DNA from: Corbicula japonica
Taxonomy: Eukaryota; Mollusca; Bivalvia; Venerida; Cyrenidae
Length of the DNA stretch: 64,000 bases
Assembly: GCA_038501625.1 (NCBI GenBank)
Contig: JAZAYU010000874.1
Span: 1 to 64,000 of the forward strand
Reading direction: 5' to 3'
Numbering within the stretch: position 1 is the first letter of the stretch; each line of letters begins with the position of its first letter. The notes below the pieces were generated by a model. It was given only the letters and a program-made list of their open reading frames with translations, made no database searches and had not been told where the DNA came from. The position numbers were made by a program, and so were the translations under genes. Positions 46,051-57,682 of the stretch are shown piece by piece.

Positions 46051-47430
46051 AATAACCTATAGTCACTATTGTTGTATCATTTTGTTTTATTATTTTAAAG
46101 ATCTTCTCTTCGTGTTTTTGTACGCCATGAAAGATTATTTCTCCAAATATACCGGTTTGTATATACAATATATGTAGAAGAACTCCTTATTCTTACCTAA
46201 AAGCATACACTTGATAAAATCAGCAAATGCGCATCGCCATAAGTGATACAGATAATTGGAAAATCATTCAACGAAGATCGCACTACATGATACAATAGAA
46301 ATAGGTGTGTTTGCTATAAATGATAGTATGATAATGCTATAGATGATAAGTCATTGCGAAATACACCCCTCAAACATTTTAATAATTTACACTATCTATA
46401 CATTTAAAGCAATATTGTAATGTAATAATCTTTATATTAATGTTATAGAGTCATATAACTAGTATGTATTCGTGCATCAGAGCGTTTATTTGTAGAGAAT
46501 AACAGTATTTTGATACAATTATGTGGGTCATTTGCCAGACCTTCTTGAGATTAAATGCAATTTTTGCAAGTTTTTATCCCTATATATGCGCACAACAAAT
46601 GGTATTACAACCAATAAGGACTATACAAAATATAACGTACTTGTTTTTGTTGAAGGTACTTAAAATGATCCGAATAATTCCGTTTTCAATGTGTTATTTA
46701 CGAATTGTATATATCGCAGCCATGCAATCACCTTACTATATCCGGCATATGATACAATCGGTTTATATACAGTGTCATCTTGAGTTAACTACTAGCGGTA
46801 ACATGTTCCTACTCTGCTTGTTCAAAGGCGACAACTCCTAGGATTCTCTTTTTTTTCTTACCTGATTTTTGGTGTCTTTTTAAATCGGATCATATTATAA
46901 ACACATACTTTTACCCTCCATTTCTTTTTTATGTATGTTTTCGGAATGTTGTTATTTCTTATATGCATATTTCCCTTTTTCATGAAACATGTTAAACGGC
47001 ATTATAACTACTGTAAATGTTGCTTAAAAACTACAGAGTCTATGGTTTTATTTTGAATTAGCGTTAGCATTGCTGACACTTACAAGTCAAGGACTATGTG
47101 ATGATAAACAAAACAATATTACCGAATGCAAATTACATATAACATTTTATAACAAGAAAAACATCACCAAGCGCCGAAAACCAGGTTTTCATTTAATACT
47201 TAGACTTTTGTAAAGAAAATATCTGTGTTATAACTGCTAAAACTGACAGAAATAAAAATCAATTTTTAGTTACATTGTACATTTAAGAAAATCTAGTTTT
47301 GAGGGGAGCAGAGGTGGGATACAATCATCAACCCCGACTACCCAACCCAGCCCTTGAAGAAATGTGTGTTGGTTTGAGATCAGACATGTAAGAAATAAAA
47401 CATTAAAAAAATTGTCCGTTGGAGGGCATG
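46051..47430. other. AT-rich noncoding stretch
   Basis: A 106-codon frame at 46521-46841 is Ile/Leu/Tyr-rich with no motif and is probably chance. Confidence 0.35.
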
Positions 47431-47439
47431 GCCGGGAGG

Positions 47440-47690
47440 CCATTACCTTATCAAAGACATCTAGGTAGCAGAAACTGAATTTCTATATTTAGCAAAGGTG
47501 ACCTTGACCTTATCACAGTCACATGAGAAGCAATTCCAAGTTTCATCTCACATAAGCTTCCCACACACAGCAAGTTTGGTCTCAATCGGTCAAAGCAAAC
47601 TAAAGTTATATTGAGAGAAAACTGAATTTCTTTTTTAGTGACCTTGAACTTGATCACAGACATCAAGGAAGCAATCCCGAGTTGTGTCTT
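47440..47690. repeat. Two-unit ~180-bp repeat
   Basis: AAACTGAATTTCT...AGCAAAGGTGACCTTGACCT and AAACTGAATTTCTTTTTTAG-TGACCTTGAACTTGATCAC recur, each followed by CAATYCC(A/G)AGTT. A fragment of a bivalve-type satellite-cored element. Confidence 0.5.
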
Positions 47691-47882
47691 TAGACGAAAC
47701 TTTATAGCGTTTAAAGCGTTTCAATTTAATTAGACTTGATGCAGTGCTCTGACTTATTTTCTTAAAATTGCTTTATAGTCATATTATTTTCTATTTTTGC
47801 ATATCTTTTATTTCCTTCTAGTCAATAAATATTGTTTCAAATCATAGTGCAAATAGCACCTATATCATAGTTTAAGTGTTTT

Positions 47883-48134
47883 TTACTGGTCCATGTGTTT
47901 CACTTCTTTCTTGTCAATTAAAAGTTTCAAATCAAAGGTTGACTTATTATTTATTTTTCCTGGAACAATATGACTACAGTCTTGGATATAAGCATCCGCC
48001 CGAATATCCCTGGTAGATAAAAACTTGATAAAGCAGAAGCCGGGCATGCAAACTTTTGCTCTGCCATCCGAAAGTTCCTTCACACTCATCCAATAGGGAA
48101 CTCCACACAATCTATAGAAGATGTGACATGACAA
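47883..48134 (-). CDS. Possible terminal exon, unknown protein
   Basis: A minus-strand frame contains VPYWMSVKELSDGRAKVCMP, then GFCFIKFLSTRDIRADAYIQ and a Lys-rich end before the stop. The hydrophobic/charged pattern is protein-like. Any upstream exon would lie in or beyond the N gap at 48183. No family is recognised. Confidence 0.25.
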   Translation of the reverse strand: MSCHIFYRLCGVPYWMSVKELSDGRAKVCMPGFCFIKFLSTRDIRADAYIQDCSHIVPGKINNKSTFDLKLLIDKKEVKHMDQ

Positions 48135-48182
48135 TCACTCTAAAACGCCACAAATCAGTACTTTCAGTACTTCTTTCCGTTT

Positions 48183-48682
48183 NNNNNNNNNNNNNNNNNN
48201 NNNNNNNNNNNNNNNNNNNNNNNNNNNNNNNNNNNNNNNNNNNNNNNNNNNNNNNNNNNNNNNNNNNNNNNNNNNNNNNNNNNNNNNNNNNNNNNNNNNN
48301 NNNNNNNNNNNNNNNNNNNNNNNNNNNNNNNNNNNNNNNNNNNNNNNNNNNNNNNNNNNNNNNNNNNNNNNNNNNNNNNNNNNNNNNNNNNNNNNNNNNN
48401 NNNNNNNNNNNNNNNNNNNNNNNNNNNNNNNNNNNNNNNNNNNNNNNNNNNNNNNNNNNNNNNNNNNNNNNNNNNNNNNNNNNNNNNNNNNNNNNNNNNN
48501 NNNNNNNNNNNNNNNNNNNNNNNNNNNNNNNNNNNNNNNNNNNNNNNNNNNNNNNNNNNNNNNNNNNNNNNNNNNNNNNNNNNNNNNNNNNNNNNNNNNN
48601 NNNNNNNNNNNNNNNNNNNNNNNNNNNNNNNNNNNNNNNNNNNNNNNNNNNNNNNNNNNNNNNNNNNNNNNNNNNNNNNNNN
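48183..48682. other. Assembly gap (500 N)
   Basis: Exactly 500 ambiguous bases, which is a placeholder size. It lies at the inner border of the right arm of inverted repeat pair C, so the repeat probably caused the gap. Confidence 0.98.
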
Positions 48683-49294
48683 CGTAGTCTCCGACTGCAA
48701 GCACAGACCCATTATCATACGGATGTTTTCGTTGTCTGTCCTTTACGTCTCAAGCAGTTACGATCAAAACTGTGGTGGAAATCGACCCGATTTAAATTCT
48801 TTTTATTTTCACTCCCACATGAAAATTTCAACACTGGTATGTCAAATATCGTTATAAAACATAAATAATGATAGAAGTAACAATAAAATGAACGAATAAT
48901 CCACAAAATAACTTGTTAAACCTACCACAGCATATGCCGTTTGTAGTTTGTACACGGTGAAAATTATCGATAAACGCGTGTCAGATAAACTGTATGCGGT
49001 GTAATCTACATGCGTGGAGGTTTATAACAGTTTTAAATAAAACGAAAACGTTTCTTAAAAAGGATTACATATATTGATTCTACTTGAATGTGGCTTCTCA
49101 GGTGTGTATTTTTTTTTAATAAATATGGTTTAAGATGCTTTATGAAGCCGGCAAAAGTTGCGATTCATTTTCCGATCGGCGGCATATAGAAATAGAAGGA
49201 AAATTTTCCGCATTGATTTATAGTAACTGGGTTGTGCGCGAAGAGCGACCATCGTATATATAGAAAAGCTCTTGTTGCGCACAAATAGTTGGGC
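48683..49294 (-). repeat. Inverted repeat pair C, right arm
   Basis: Inverse of 40781-41400, ending CAAATAGTTGGGC followed by TA. TA on both outer sides would fit a Tc1/mariner-type target duplication if the pair is one 8.5-kb element. Two MITEs in opposite orientation are equally possible. Confidence 0.75.
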
Positions 49295-49296
49295 TA

Positions 49297-49660
49297 CCTC
49301 CCCACGCAGCGAAAAAGAAAAGAGGAAGAGAGAAAGAACATGTTTGTTATAAGTATTTCAATTCAATAGGACCCCAAAAACAACTAACGAAAAAGAGAAC
49401 CTTTGGGGATACCGCCTTGGAACGGTCAGTGGCAAAACAAATTTCCACTAGGGGTTTAAACCAGGATCTAGGGTGCACTAACCTCGCACTTGCCCCAACA
49501 GGTTCTCGTATCACAAAACAAGTACAAGTTGTCTTGGTGAAATAACTCCAACCCACCCATCGGCTCAACAATGTTGCATGCAAAAGCACACAAATAAAAC
49601 ATAAGAAGCTAATAGCATTGCAAAGCCTAAGGGCGGGTACTCAAAGATCTTACCGAGTAA
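49297..49660 (+). repeat. Dispersed repeat family A, copy 3
   Basis: CCGCCTTGGAACGGTCAGTG, GGGTTTAAACCAGGATCTAG and GCACTTGCCCCAACAGGTTC align with the copy that follows. The copy ends soon after GGGTACTCAAAGATCTTACC. Confidence 0.7.
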
Positions 49661-49679
49661 GTTATAAAACTGTAAAAAG

Positions 49680-50300
49680 GTGAAATATGCATATCAGGAA
49701 TCGCCACATTCAGAAAAAACAGCCTCCCCACACAGTCAAGAAGAAGAGAGGGGGAGAGAGCACATAAAAAATATTAAAAAAAAAAATTTTTTAATAATCA
49801 GTTTCAAAAAAGACACCACTAACAATAAACAAAAATGAGAACCCGAGGGGTTACCGCCTTGGAACGGTCAGTGGCAAATCAAATTGCCACTGGGGGTTAA
49901 ACCAGGTTCTAGGGTGCACCAACCTCACACTTGCCCCAACAGGTTCTCATATCACAAAACAAGTACAAGTTGTCTTGGTGAAAAGACTCCAACCCACATA
50001 TCTGCTTAACAATGTTGCATGCAAAAGCACACAAACATATAAAACATAAGAAGCTAAGAGCATTGCAAAGCCGAAAGGGGTACTCAATGATCTTACCGAG
50101 ACCAGAGCTCCTGGAGTAACACGATGACAGGGATAAAAGAAACAAATCGAGTTTCTGGGTTCTTTTAAGAAAAGATTTCCCCAATAACCTTCATAAACTC
50201 TTAAACCCCTGCCACCGTCGTGCAACCAAAGAGGTAAGCATAATGATCAACTGTAGAAGGGTTAATCACCAGGCCTGCAGAGCGCTGTAAAATATCATGT
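49680..50300 (+). repeat. Dispersed repeat family A, copy 4 (longest)
   Basis: It starts ATATGCATATCAGGAATCGC, the inverse of the end of copy 1. It continues through GGTTACCGCCTTGGAACGG and CCAGGTTCTAGGGTGCACCA to GAGGTAAGCATAATGATC. Two family members stand in direct tandem here. Confidence 0.7.
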
Positions 50301-50865
50301 TGGTAACCTTTCTTTTTAAATTTACAGATGGTTTTTACGAATAACCGGGAGAAATTAACACTGCCTTTAATCTTTGTAAGGTTTAAAGCTAATAAAACTC
50401 ACATAAAATTACATTTTGGTGAATATACGTGTTAGGTACATATCTTTTAAAATTGTTTAAGTTTTTTTTAAAAACTAAACTTTATAAAAATGTATTTTTT
50501 CTTTTCGTTTCACCATACAGTACCCATTTCCATCCATTTCCCCATTTATTTTCCTTTCGGTGTTTATACCTCCGTCATTATTCGGACGAACATGTTTTTA
50601 GACTTTCAAAAACATTGATGAGAAAATAAAAAATGTAAGACGATAAAAAGAATAAGTATTAAGCAGGTGGAATATATTTGCTATTTCTTTAAGACGCCCA
50701 AATCTCACTTTTATAACGTAAAGCAACCTTAAGTCGTCGGTGTCTTTAAGTCGTCATTTTTAATTTGGAATCATTCTTTCTCGATTACGTACTGTAGCCA
50801 AAAAGAAGCAAGGCAGGTATTAACACAAATAGCTGAAAGTCAGCCATCATTGTATTGCATCAGTG
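50301..50865. other. AT-rich noncoding stretch
   Basis: No gene or repeat recognised. Confidence 0.4.
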
Positions 50866-50873
50866 GTGATGTC
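50866..50873. repeat. 8-bp target-site duplication, left
   Basis: GTGATGTC directly before the foldback, matched exactly at 52018-52025. Confidence 0.8.
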
Positions 50874-52017
50874 CACAGGTGCTTGGAAGACGGACCCCGT
50901 ATCTCCAAACAGGCCGCCCCACCCCCCCCCCCCCCCCCCCCCAACAAAAAAAAAGAGTCTACACGGGGTCTATACTACATAAACTCATCTTTTTTGTTTT
51001 GTTATGATAGATCGGGATCGATATCAGTCTATCAACACCAAATTTAGTATCAAATACCAAGTTCTCTGAAAATTCGTTTTCCGACTATATAAGCCAGTGA
51101 AGGTATCTAACCAAACCTCGATTCCGCCATTGACGTCAAGCCCAAATGTAAACAAAGATTTTTAAAATCGGCACATCTCAACAAATATTGCACTAACCTT
51201 AATAAATATGGTATCCTTGGAAAACTTATCTATTCCTCTGTTGAATTCCGTCGAGCATCGGCTAGGAAATTCAGAACATAACATCCATTTTTTCATTTTT
51301 CCGATGCACCTGTGAAAATTATCGACTCGGGACAGAGTTTGGTTACAATGCAGATATAGTGAGTGAATTTTGATTGGACGAGCGATAATTTAAGGAGCTA
51401 TTTTTAGCCGCGGAGTTTCAAACGTTGAGCAGCTTCATCAACCGTCACTGAACAATTCGATTAAATTTTCAAATACACGCGGTAATTTTCCAGCTAAAAA
51501 TAGTTCCTTAAATTATCGCTCGTCCAATCAAAATTCACTCACTATATCTGCATTGTAACCAAACTCTGTCCCGAGTCGATAATTTTCACAGGTGCATCGG
51601 AAAAATGAAAAAATGGATGTTATGTTCTGAATTTCCTAGCCGATGCTCGACGGAATTCAACAGAGGAATAGATAAGTTTTCCAAGGATACCATATTTATT
51701 AAGGTTAGTGCAATATTTGTTGAGATGTGCCGATTTTAAAAATCTTTGTTTACATTTGGGCTTGACGTCAATGGCGGAATCGAGGTTTGGTTAGATACCT
51801 TCACTGGCTTATATAGTCGGAAAACGAATTTTCAGAGAACTTGGTATTTGATACTAAATTTGGTGCTGATAGACTGATATCGATCCCGATCTATCATAAC
51901 AAAACAAAAAAGATGAGTTTATGTAGTATAGACCCCGTGTAGACTCTTGTTTTTTGTTGGGGGGGGGGGTGGGGCGGCCTGTTTGGAGATACGGGGTCCG
52001 TCTTCCAAGCACCTGTG
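50874..52017. mobile_element. 1144-bp foldback MITE, hAT-like
   Basis: Arms 50874-51408 and 51493-52017 are near-perfect inverses (about 530 bp) around an 84-base loop. The ends read CACAGGTGCTTGG...CCAAGCACCTGTG. A perfect 8-bp duplication GTGATGTC flanks it, which is the hAT-type target size (family knowledge). A G/C homopolymer near the ends (about 18 C at 50924, about 10 G at 51958) accounts for the length difference. No transposase inside. Confidence 0.85.
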
Positions 52018-52025
52018 GTGATGTC
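52018..52025. repeat. 8-bp target-site duplication, right
   Basis: GTGATGTC, direct copy of 50866-50873. Confidence 0.8.
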
Positions 52026-52098
52026 TGATTGGCTCAAAATGTTATAGACTTTTTCATTAGCCAATCAGATTAATTGATTCTTTACAGAATGCCAGTCA

Positions 52099-52172
52099 TT
52101 TCGCGCACAAGTAGTTTCCTCCCTAGTTGTTTCGCGCACAAGTCGTTTCCTTCCAAGTCGTTTCGTCCACTT
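52099..52172. repeat. 31-bp tandem repeat
   Basis: TTTCGCGCACAAGTAGTTTC and TTTCGCGCACAAGTCGTTTC begin two 31-base units, with a third partial one. Confidence 0.7.
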
Positions 52173-52708
52173 CTTAAATTTGTAATCTTATTTATTTCTT
52201 TCTCAATATTTAACAGAAAACATTCTTTAATTTAAATATTTTGTGTTATAATTTAATAATATATAGAACTATTATAGTATTAACAGAATATGTAGGTTCT
52301 TTTACTGTTTAAATCATTATATGTATTATATAGGTCTTTGGAAAAACGTACTTTATCATCAATGTTTTATATTTTCATCTTGTATACAATCTGCTGGTGA
52401 TAAAGCTGTCATTACAATTTCGGGTGTCACTGCGGTAGTCCTTTTCAGATGCCTCCAACGGGAATATTCCCTGCTGTTACAAGCCATGTGCTGATAATTG
52501 AAATGACTTGTCAAACGTCTGTTTGTTTATTATCTGATTGGATAATTAATTAAACATCAATTAATAAAGATGTATTGTTCTTAATATTTTCTACGATTTC
52601 TGAAAGTAAAACAATTATTCTTTTTTTTTGGCAACATTTACAGAATATTGTGTGCTTAAAATGTATGCATAGGCCAGTCATAAAAACTAAAAATGCACCT
52701 CTCAAATA

Positions 52709-54060
52709 CAGCGTTGTGCCATAAGTGAACGTCCAAATTCAATATGGCCGACGTCATGCGTAAAATACTGTAAAAAATTAAACTGATCCACGAAATGTTT
52801 AACAAAGTGACGTACCTTAATATTTAGTGATGTGACCTCTTGACATTAGAACATTGTGTATCCTCCTCGGAATGGACGAATATAGATTTCTTATATAGTT
52901 CACAGGGGTTTTACTCCATACAGTCCTTATTGCTTGCTCCAAAAGCTCCTTAGAGTTGACTCTTTCTTCATAAGCCTTCAGTTCACGTTTAAGTCGATAC
53001 CAAACATTTTCTATAATATTCAAGTCCGGGCTTTAGGCGGGCCATAACATAGAGTGAATGTTATTTCTGAGCTTATAATTAGCTACTATACCAGCTCTAT
53101 GGATGGGGGCATTGTCATCTTGAAAGATATAATCTTCATTTGGAAAATGGCGAACAACAACAGGCCAGAGGTTATTATCAAGTATGTCAATATAATGCTG
53201 TGCATTAATATTTCCATCAACCACAGTTATTGTTCCAACACCATCATATGTAATACATCCCCATATCATAAGACTAAGCTTTGGGGTGGGAGGAGTGGCA
53301 AGACAACATGGCAACCATTTTTCCCCTACCTTTCTCCATATGAACACCTTGTTATCGGTTCCAATTTCAACCTTACATTCATCACTGAATATCACCCGTT
53401 TCCAATGCTGGTCAACAGTTTTGCGTCTGTTCGCTCTACACCAGTTTAATCTCTTCTTTCTGTTCACCTCCCTTATCCTGATGCGCTTTCTAACAACCCG
53501 CCTGTGATATCCTTCACTGTACAATTTCCTTTGAATCGTACACTTTGAAACAACTGAGTCCCTTGACTGATTGAAAACACTGGTAATGTCCGACAACGAT
53601 CTCTTTCTGTTCTGTTTAACTACTCTAAGAAGATTTCGTGTATCCCGCTCACTCAGTTTTGAAGGTGCACCAGATCTTGCTCTGTTTTCTACGTTACCAC
53701 GGTGTCTATATCGATTCAAAATACCTGTAATTGTAGTCCTGGGAATCCCTAACCTTTGAGATATTTCAGCTTGACGAATGCCAGAGTAAAACAGTGAAAC
53801 GATCGTTTCTTTTATGTCAACACTCAACTCTTTTCAGCGATCAACCATATTGTTTACAATCGAAATGAAAGTAGGAAACAGAAGACTATTTTGCACGCAA
53901 CTACGTCATAAAAAAAGGTGACGTCATAGTCAGTGCCCCTATCCGATGTAAGGGGCGCATCAATCAATATTTTTACCGAAACCCGCTTGCTACATTTGCG
54001 CCCCTTATAACAACATATTTTTCAGCCAACGTTTGGACGTTCACATATGTCACAATTCTG
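52709..54060 (-). mobile_element. Tc1/mariner element, 1352 bp, complete ends
   Basis: Terminal repeats CAGCGTTGTGCCATAAGTGA and, inverted at the right, CAGAATTGTGACATATGTGA continue as ACGTCCAAA in both. TA flanks each end (52707-52708 and 54061-54062), the Tc1 target duplication. The interior carries one transposase gene on the minus strand. Length and layout are normal for Tc1. Confidence 0.92.
52817..53827 (-). pseudogene. Tc1-family transposase with one in-frame stop
   Basis: The N-terminus has a paired-type helix-turn-helix (SVDIKETIVSLFYSGIRQAE, then RLGIPRTTITGILNRYRHRG) and a second one at about residues 60-115. The catalytic core shows IFSDECKVEIG (first Asp), FQDDNAPIH (second Asp) and, after the stop, SPDLNIIENVW (third residue, Glu), the DD34E pattern of Tc1. 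The TAA at 53033-53035 stands where the family has a residue in WPAxSPDLN, and the frame continues unbroken to 52817. One nonsense change is thus the only visible lesion in the coding frame. It cuts and pastes the element at TA sites when intact (family knowledge). Confidence 0.9.
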
Positions 54061-54964
54061 TATTAGAATTTTACATTGTTATAACCATAATATTTTTGGA
54101 ACTGACTATTGCGTTCGCAAAATGTATGCATATTAACAATATTTAGAACTATTGAAACTGAATTTGTAGGTTGACTGTTTACAACAGTGAAATAACGTGC
54201 TTTATCGTCACTTTGCATTCTATTATTTTAGTTTATTATTGCATCTTTCATAGTCTGGTAGTGTTAAATGTTTGCATATTAATGATATTTAGAACTATTA
54301 AAACTAAATTTGTAAGTTCACTAACTGTATAAACGTGCGGAAAAACATACTTTATCGTCACTTTTTATGCTATTATTTTACAAAATCCGGTCGGGTAAAA
54401 TGTATGCATATTAATAATATATAGAACATATTAAAAAGCAGAATATGTAGGTTCTTTTACTGTTTAAAACATTATGTTTTATATAGGTCTTTGGAAAAAA
54501 TGTACTTTATCATCACTGTTTTATGCTTTCATCTTATATACAATCTGGTTGTTTGGTGTCACTCTCCTGAACTCGTACATCAGTTTTACTAAGAATTTTG
54601 GGGGAAAACGACTGGGGAGGAACCGACTTGTGCGTGAAACAACCTTATACCTTCTTTACAGTTTACACACCTCCAACTTGCAAAATGGCTACCAGTGAAA
54701 GTTAGTTGATCAAAAAAGAAAAAAGTTGTTTATGCTGTGAGTTACAGAACATTCTGGGAAAGACCATTGGTGGTGAGAGAATCAATTTTGTTCACTCTTT
54801 CAAACTGAACCAAGGATTTTGGCACAAAGTATGTGGGAAAGGTGATTTACTCGTTGTGGTCGGTGTTGCGAACCCTTGTCCAAATGGATTTATATAGGGA
54901 AATCAGTAACATAAATCCCTTGGCTTTTATTATAACATAGATTAGAAGGATTAGAAAAAAAAGT

Positions 54965-55040
54965 TATGTGCCGATTCCCTGTGGCCTCGACCAGGATTCG
55001 GACCTCCTGCTTACCCTATGTTAGCGTTATCGCTTGCCAA
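54965..55040 (-). repeat. tRNA-derived SINE fragment (B-box part)
   Basis: On the minus strand GGTCCGAATCCTGGTCGAGG resembles a polymerase III B box in context similar to the copy at 56283. The A-box part is not recognisable. Confidence 0.45.
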
Positions 55041-56050
55041 AATCGCCAATTGGCGATAAAAAATACCAGCTGGCGATGATTTTCTTACAAATCAATGAAT
55101 CTGGCGATAAAAAAATTCGGGCGTAAAATTTTCGCACAGCAGACGAATATTGATCAATTTCCCGCCACGTGTCACAGACCATACACTGTTTTAACAATCA
55201 TTACTTACCCCCTGCCGAGGATAAACAATCTGGTACACTTTATACCACATTCATGTTATTATCTTGTTAATTAGGACCCCCTGATAAGCAGTTTTATTAT
55301 TCATTCTTTGCTCGAGGCGGACATGTTTGTTTACGTAATGGGATTTGTCTAAAACAGTTAAAAATGTCACAGTCGTGGACCAATCGAGTCAAGCTGACGA
55401 TGCAAGGGTGGAGTAACGAGATCGATAAATATGATGATTGACGTTGGCAAATTATTTTACTACCCCCAAAAAACTTCAAATCGGAACAGTCGGGGACAAA
55501 TCAAAACGTTATTATAATCAATCAGTGGATTTTTAAATACAACTTTAGCTTTTTTCTAATAGATGGACGAATGTAAATCGGTGGGAAAATTGGGCCGGAG
55601 TATCAAAATTGGAGCGTATTTGTAAGATAAATATTTTCTAAAGTCATTTTCCAATAAGCTTACAATTCTAAATACTGTGTACTTTTAAATACTAGGGCAT
55701 TTATGTTATTAGCCTTGCTCAAGCATACTATTCATGATTGTTGTCTTTAATTTCAGCAAGGCATTAAGTCTTTGGAAGCATAAGAAAGGAAGGATACTCA
55801 ATCAATTCTTTAAGTGTTAATAGCAGAAATCACAGTAATTACAGAAATAAACATTAACAGTATCATTAAATTATACAGTGCAGTAAATTGCTATTGAAAA
55901 AATCACTAAGCCTTCTATAAGAGTTGTATGTTTAAAAAAATTGGAATAAAAATTACTTTGTTTGTTTATGAATATTTATAATAAAGGTCCTGCGCTATCC
56001 ATCCGCTTAAAAATTTGGCTCATACTTTTTTTTCCTTAGCACCAACCTAG
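55041..56050. other. AT-rich noncoding stretch
   Basis: A triplicated phrase CTGGCGATAAAAAA/TTGGCGATAAAAAA/CTGGCGATGAT near 55050-55110 is the only structure noted. No gene seen. Confidence 0.4.
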
Positions 56051-56054
56051 TTAC

Positions 56055-56095
56055 CGTGCCGTCGCTCTACCAATTGAGCTACCAAGGCTACCTGC
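56055..56095 (-). repeat. tRNA-derived SINE fragment (A-box part)
   Basis: On the minus strand GGTAGCTCAATTGGTAGAGC is a polymerase III A box, as in the full copy downstream. The B-box part is missing. Confidence 0.55.
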
Positions 56096-56264
56096 TATGG
56101 ACACTATTACATTCCTCCCTTCTAAATGAGACAAGCCACTATATCGGCATATGTCTCTACAAGGCAGGTTCAGATTGACTACCCCAGCAAAAGCTTCGCC
56201 CAGTAGAGCTCCAAGGGTAAATCAATTCCAACTGGCCACCAAATGAAACAGGAGGGAGAAAATG

Positions 56265-56346
56265 TGTAGGCCTTGATCAGGGTTCGAACCTCGGACCTCC
56301 GGCTTACCTTGCCGTCGCTCTACCAATTGAGCTACCGAGGCTACCT
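56265..56346 (-). repeat. tRNA-derived SINE head (A and B boxes)
   Basis: On the minus strand GGTAGCCTCGGTAGCTCAAT-TGGTAGAGCG (A box) is followed about 35 bases later by GAGGTTCGAACCCTGATC (B box). The spacing and the 3' GGCC suit a tRNA fold, but the acceptor stem is imperfect and a similar A-box unit lies 250 bases away. A SINE or tRNA pseudogene is therefore more likely than a working tRNA. Confidence 0.65.
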
Positions 56347-56399
56347 GCTAAGAACGCTACTACACATCAAGATTGCAACACAGATGCTTTGAAGAAGGA

Positions 56400-57682
56400 C
56401 CCTGATTTCCTCCAAACTTTTTATGAGCTGACACCTCTATAATAAAAAAATTATATTTTAGGGTCTAATATGGACTAAAAGCATTTTTGTTTTGCTAGAT
56501 CGGAGGTGAATTGAAGAGTTGAACTGTAATCAGTCTATCCACACTGCACTTATAATGTCAAATATATGTCATGCCTGGTCAAATTAAATGACACTCCTAA
56601 GATCATCACTTTCATAATAATGTTATTGGTCATATTTTAAACATGTACATATTGTTTTTAAAAAATGAAGTCTGATTCATCCTTCTTATTCCAGTGGTCT
56701 CAATAAAAGGCAGTAGGCGGGTATTTTCCCCTGCAATACTGACCTGGCTATTATAGTGTATCCTGGTCATACCTAGTAGGGTTTCGCTGAGTACTGAGGT
56801 TCAGTACTCGAGTAAGTCCTGATTACTGGATGCTTAAGATGTACTCGAGTAAGTACTGAGTACTCACTTTTGCGAGTGTACTTAAGTAATTACCTACTAC
56901 CACAAGTTTAGTTTGCCAAGGTATATTAAAATAAATTTACAACAACAATCAGCTGTTATGAATGTAACTAAAACTATCCATTATCTTTAGAAAACAGGTG
57001 ACTATTTTGAAAATTCGGAATCCTTTATAAAAAAAAATTGATTTTGCAATGAACCACTGTGTCAGCCATTGGTTTTTCGTTGTAAACATATTATCACGAT
57101 TCAGCCAATTAGGATACAGGAACAGAAATCTGGTGATAAAATGTAGCTTACTTGACTTATATTCTGCTGGAAAAACTGAAAAATGTTTACTTCATGGAAT
57201 TAAATATGTAAAAACCTTTTGCAGTTATGCTTTTTGATAACAGTGGTTATCCAGTTCTGTATGAATTTAATTTTTTTCTGTTAAAAAGTAGATATTTAGA
57301 AACTTGATATATCTTGCTGTTCAATTTGTTTGAGAGATGTTGGGAGATAATGTAAACAAATCCTAACAGAAAAAGAAGTGACATCATCATGTATGCATGT
57401 GAATTTGTTCTTACCAAGGCACTCGCGGTAATAGGTATATCACGGTAATAAGTATAGTGAGTATAATTATAACTCTTTTTTTGAGCTCTGAATCCTCTTC
57501 TGTTTTCATTAATCATCCTTCTACTTTAAAGGTATTAAGACCAAGTTGCTATTTATAATGTTATTTTGCTAAAATGATTTCAGAAGAACAGTGGCTTGAA
57601 ATAATTACAGTCCAATGCTTGGTAAATTCATCAAGCTGCCAGTGCCTGCCATTTGATGACCTGTTGAAGGAGCACCCGATAG
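56400..57682. other. Noncoding stretch upstream of the zinc-finger gene
   Basis: GTACTGAGTACTC-type short repeats lie at 56795-56880. An AG acceptor-like site at 57582 (TGATTTCAG) could begin a 5' untranslated exon. No other gene seen. Confidence 0.35.

Larger units (their letters stand above)
52250..54560. repeat. Diverged ~150-170-bp satellite, interrupted by a Tc1 element
   Basis: AATATGTAGGTTCTTTTACTG, TAGGTCTTTGGAAAAA and ACTTTATCATCA occur at 52290-52380 and 54440-54520, with diverged units between 54100 and 54395 (AATGTATGCATATTAA, GAACTATT). The Tc1 element at 52709-54060 split the array. Confidence 0.6.

Noticed and set aside
46521..46841. 106-codon hydrophobic frame
   Set aside because: Ile/Leu/Tyr-rich composition expected from AT-rich DNA. 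No start context, motif or splice support.
48056..48868. Frames running through the N block
   Set aside because: Unknown bases cannot support a coding call.
56265..56346. Functional tRNA gene on the minus strand
   Set aside because: A and B boxes are good, but the acceptor stem is imperfect and truncated relatives lie nearby. A SINE head fits better.
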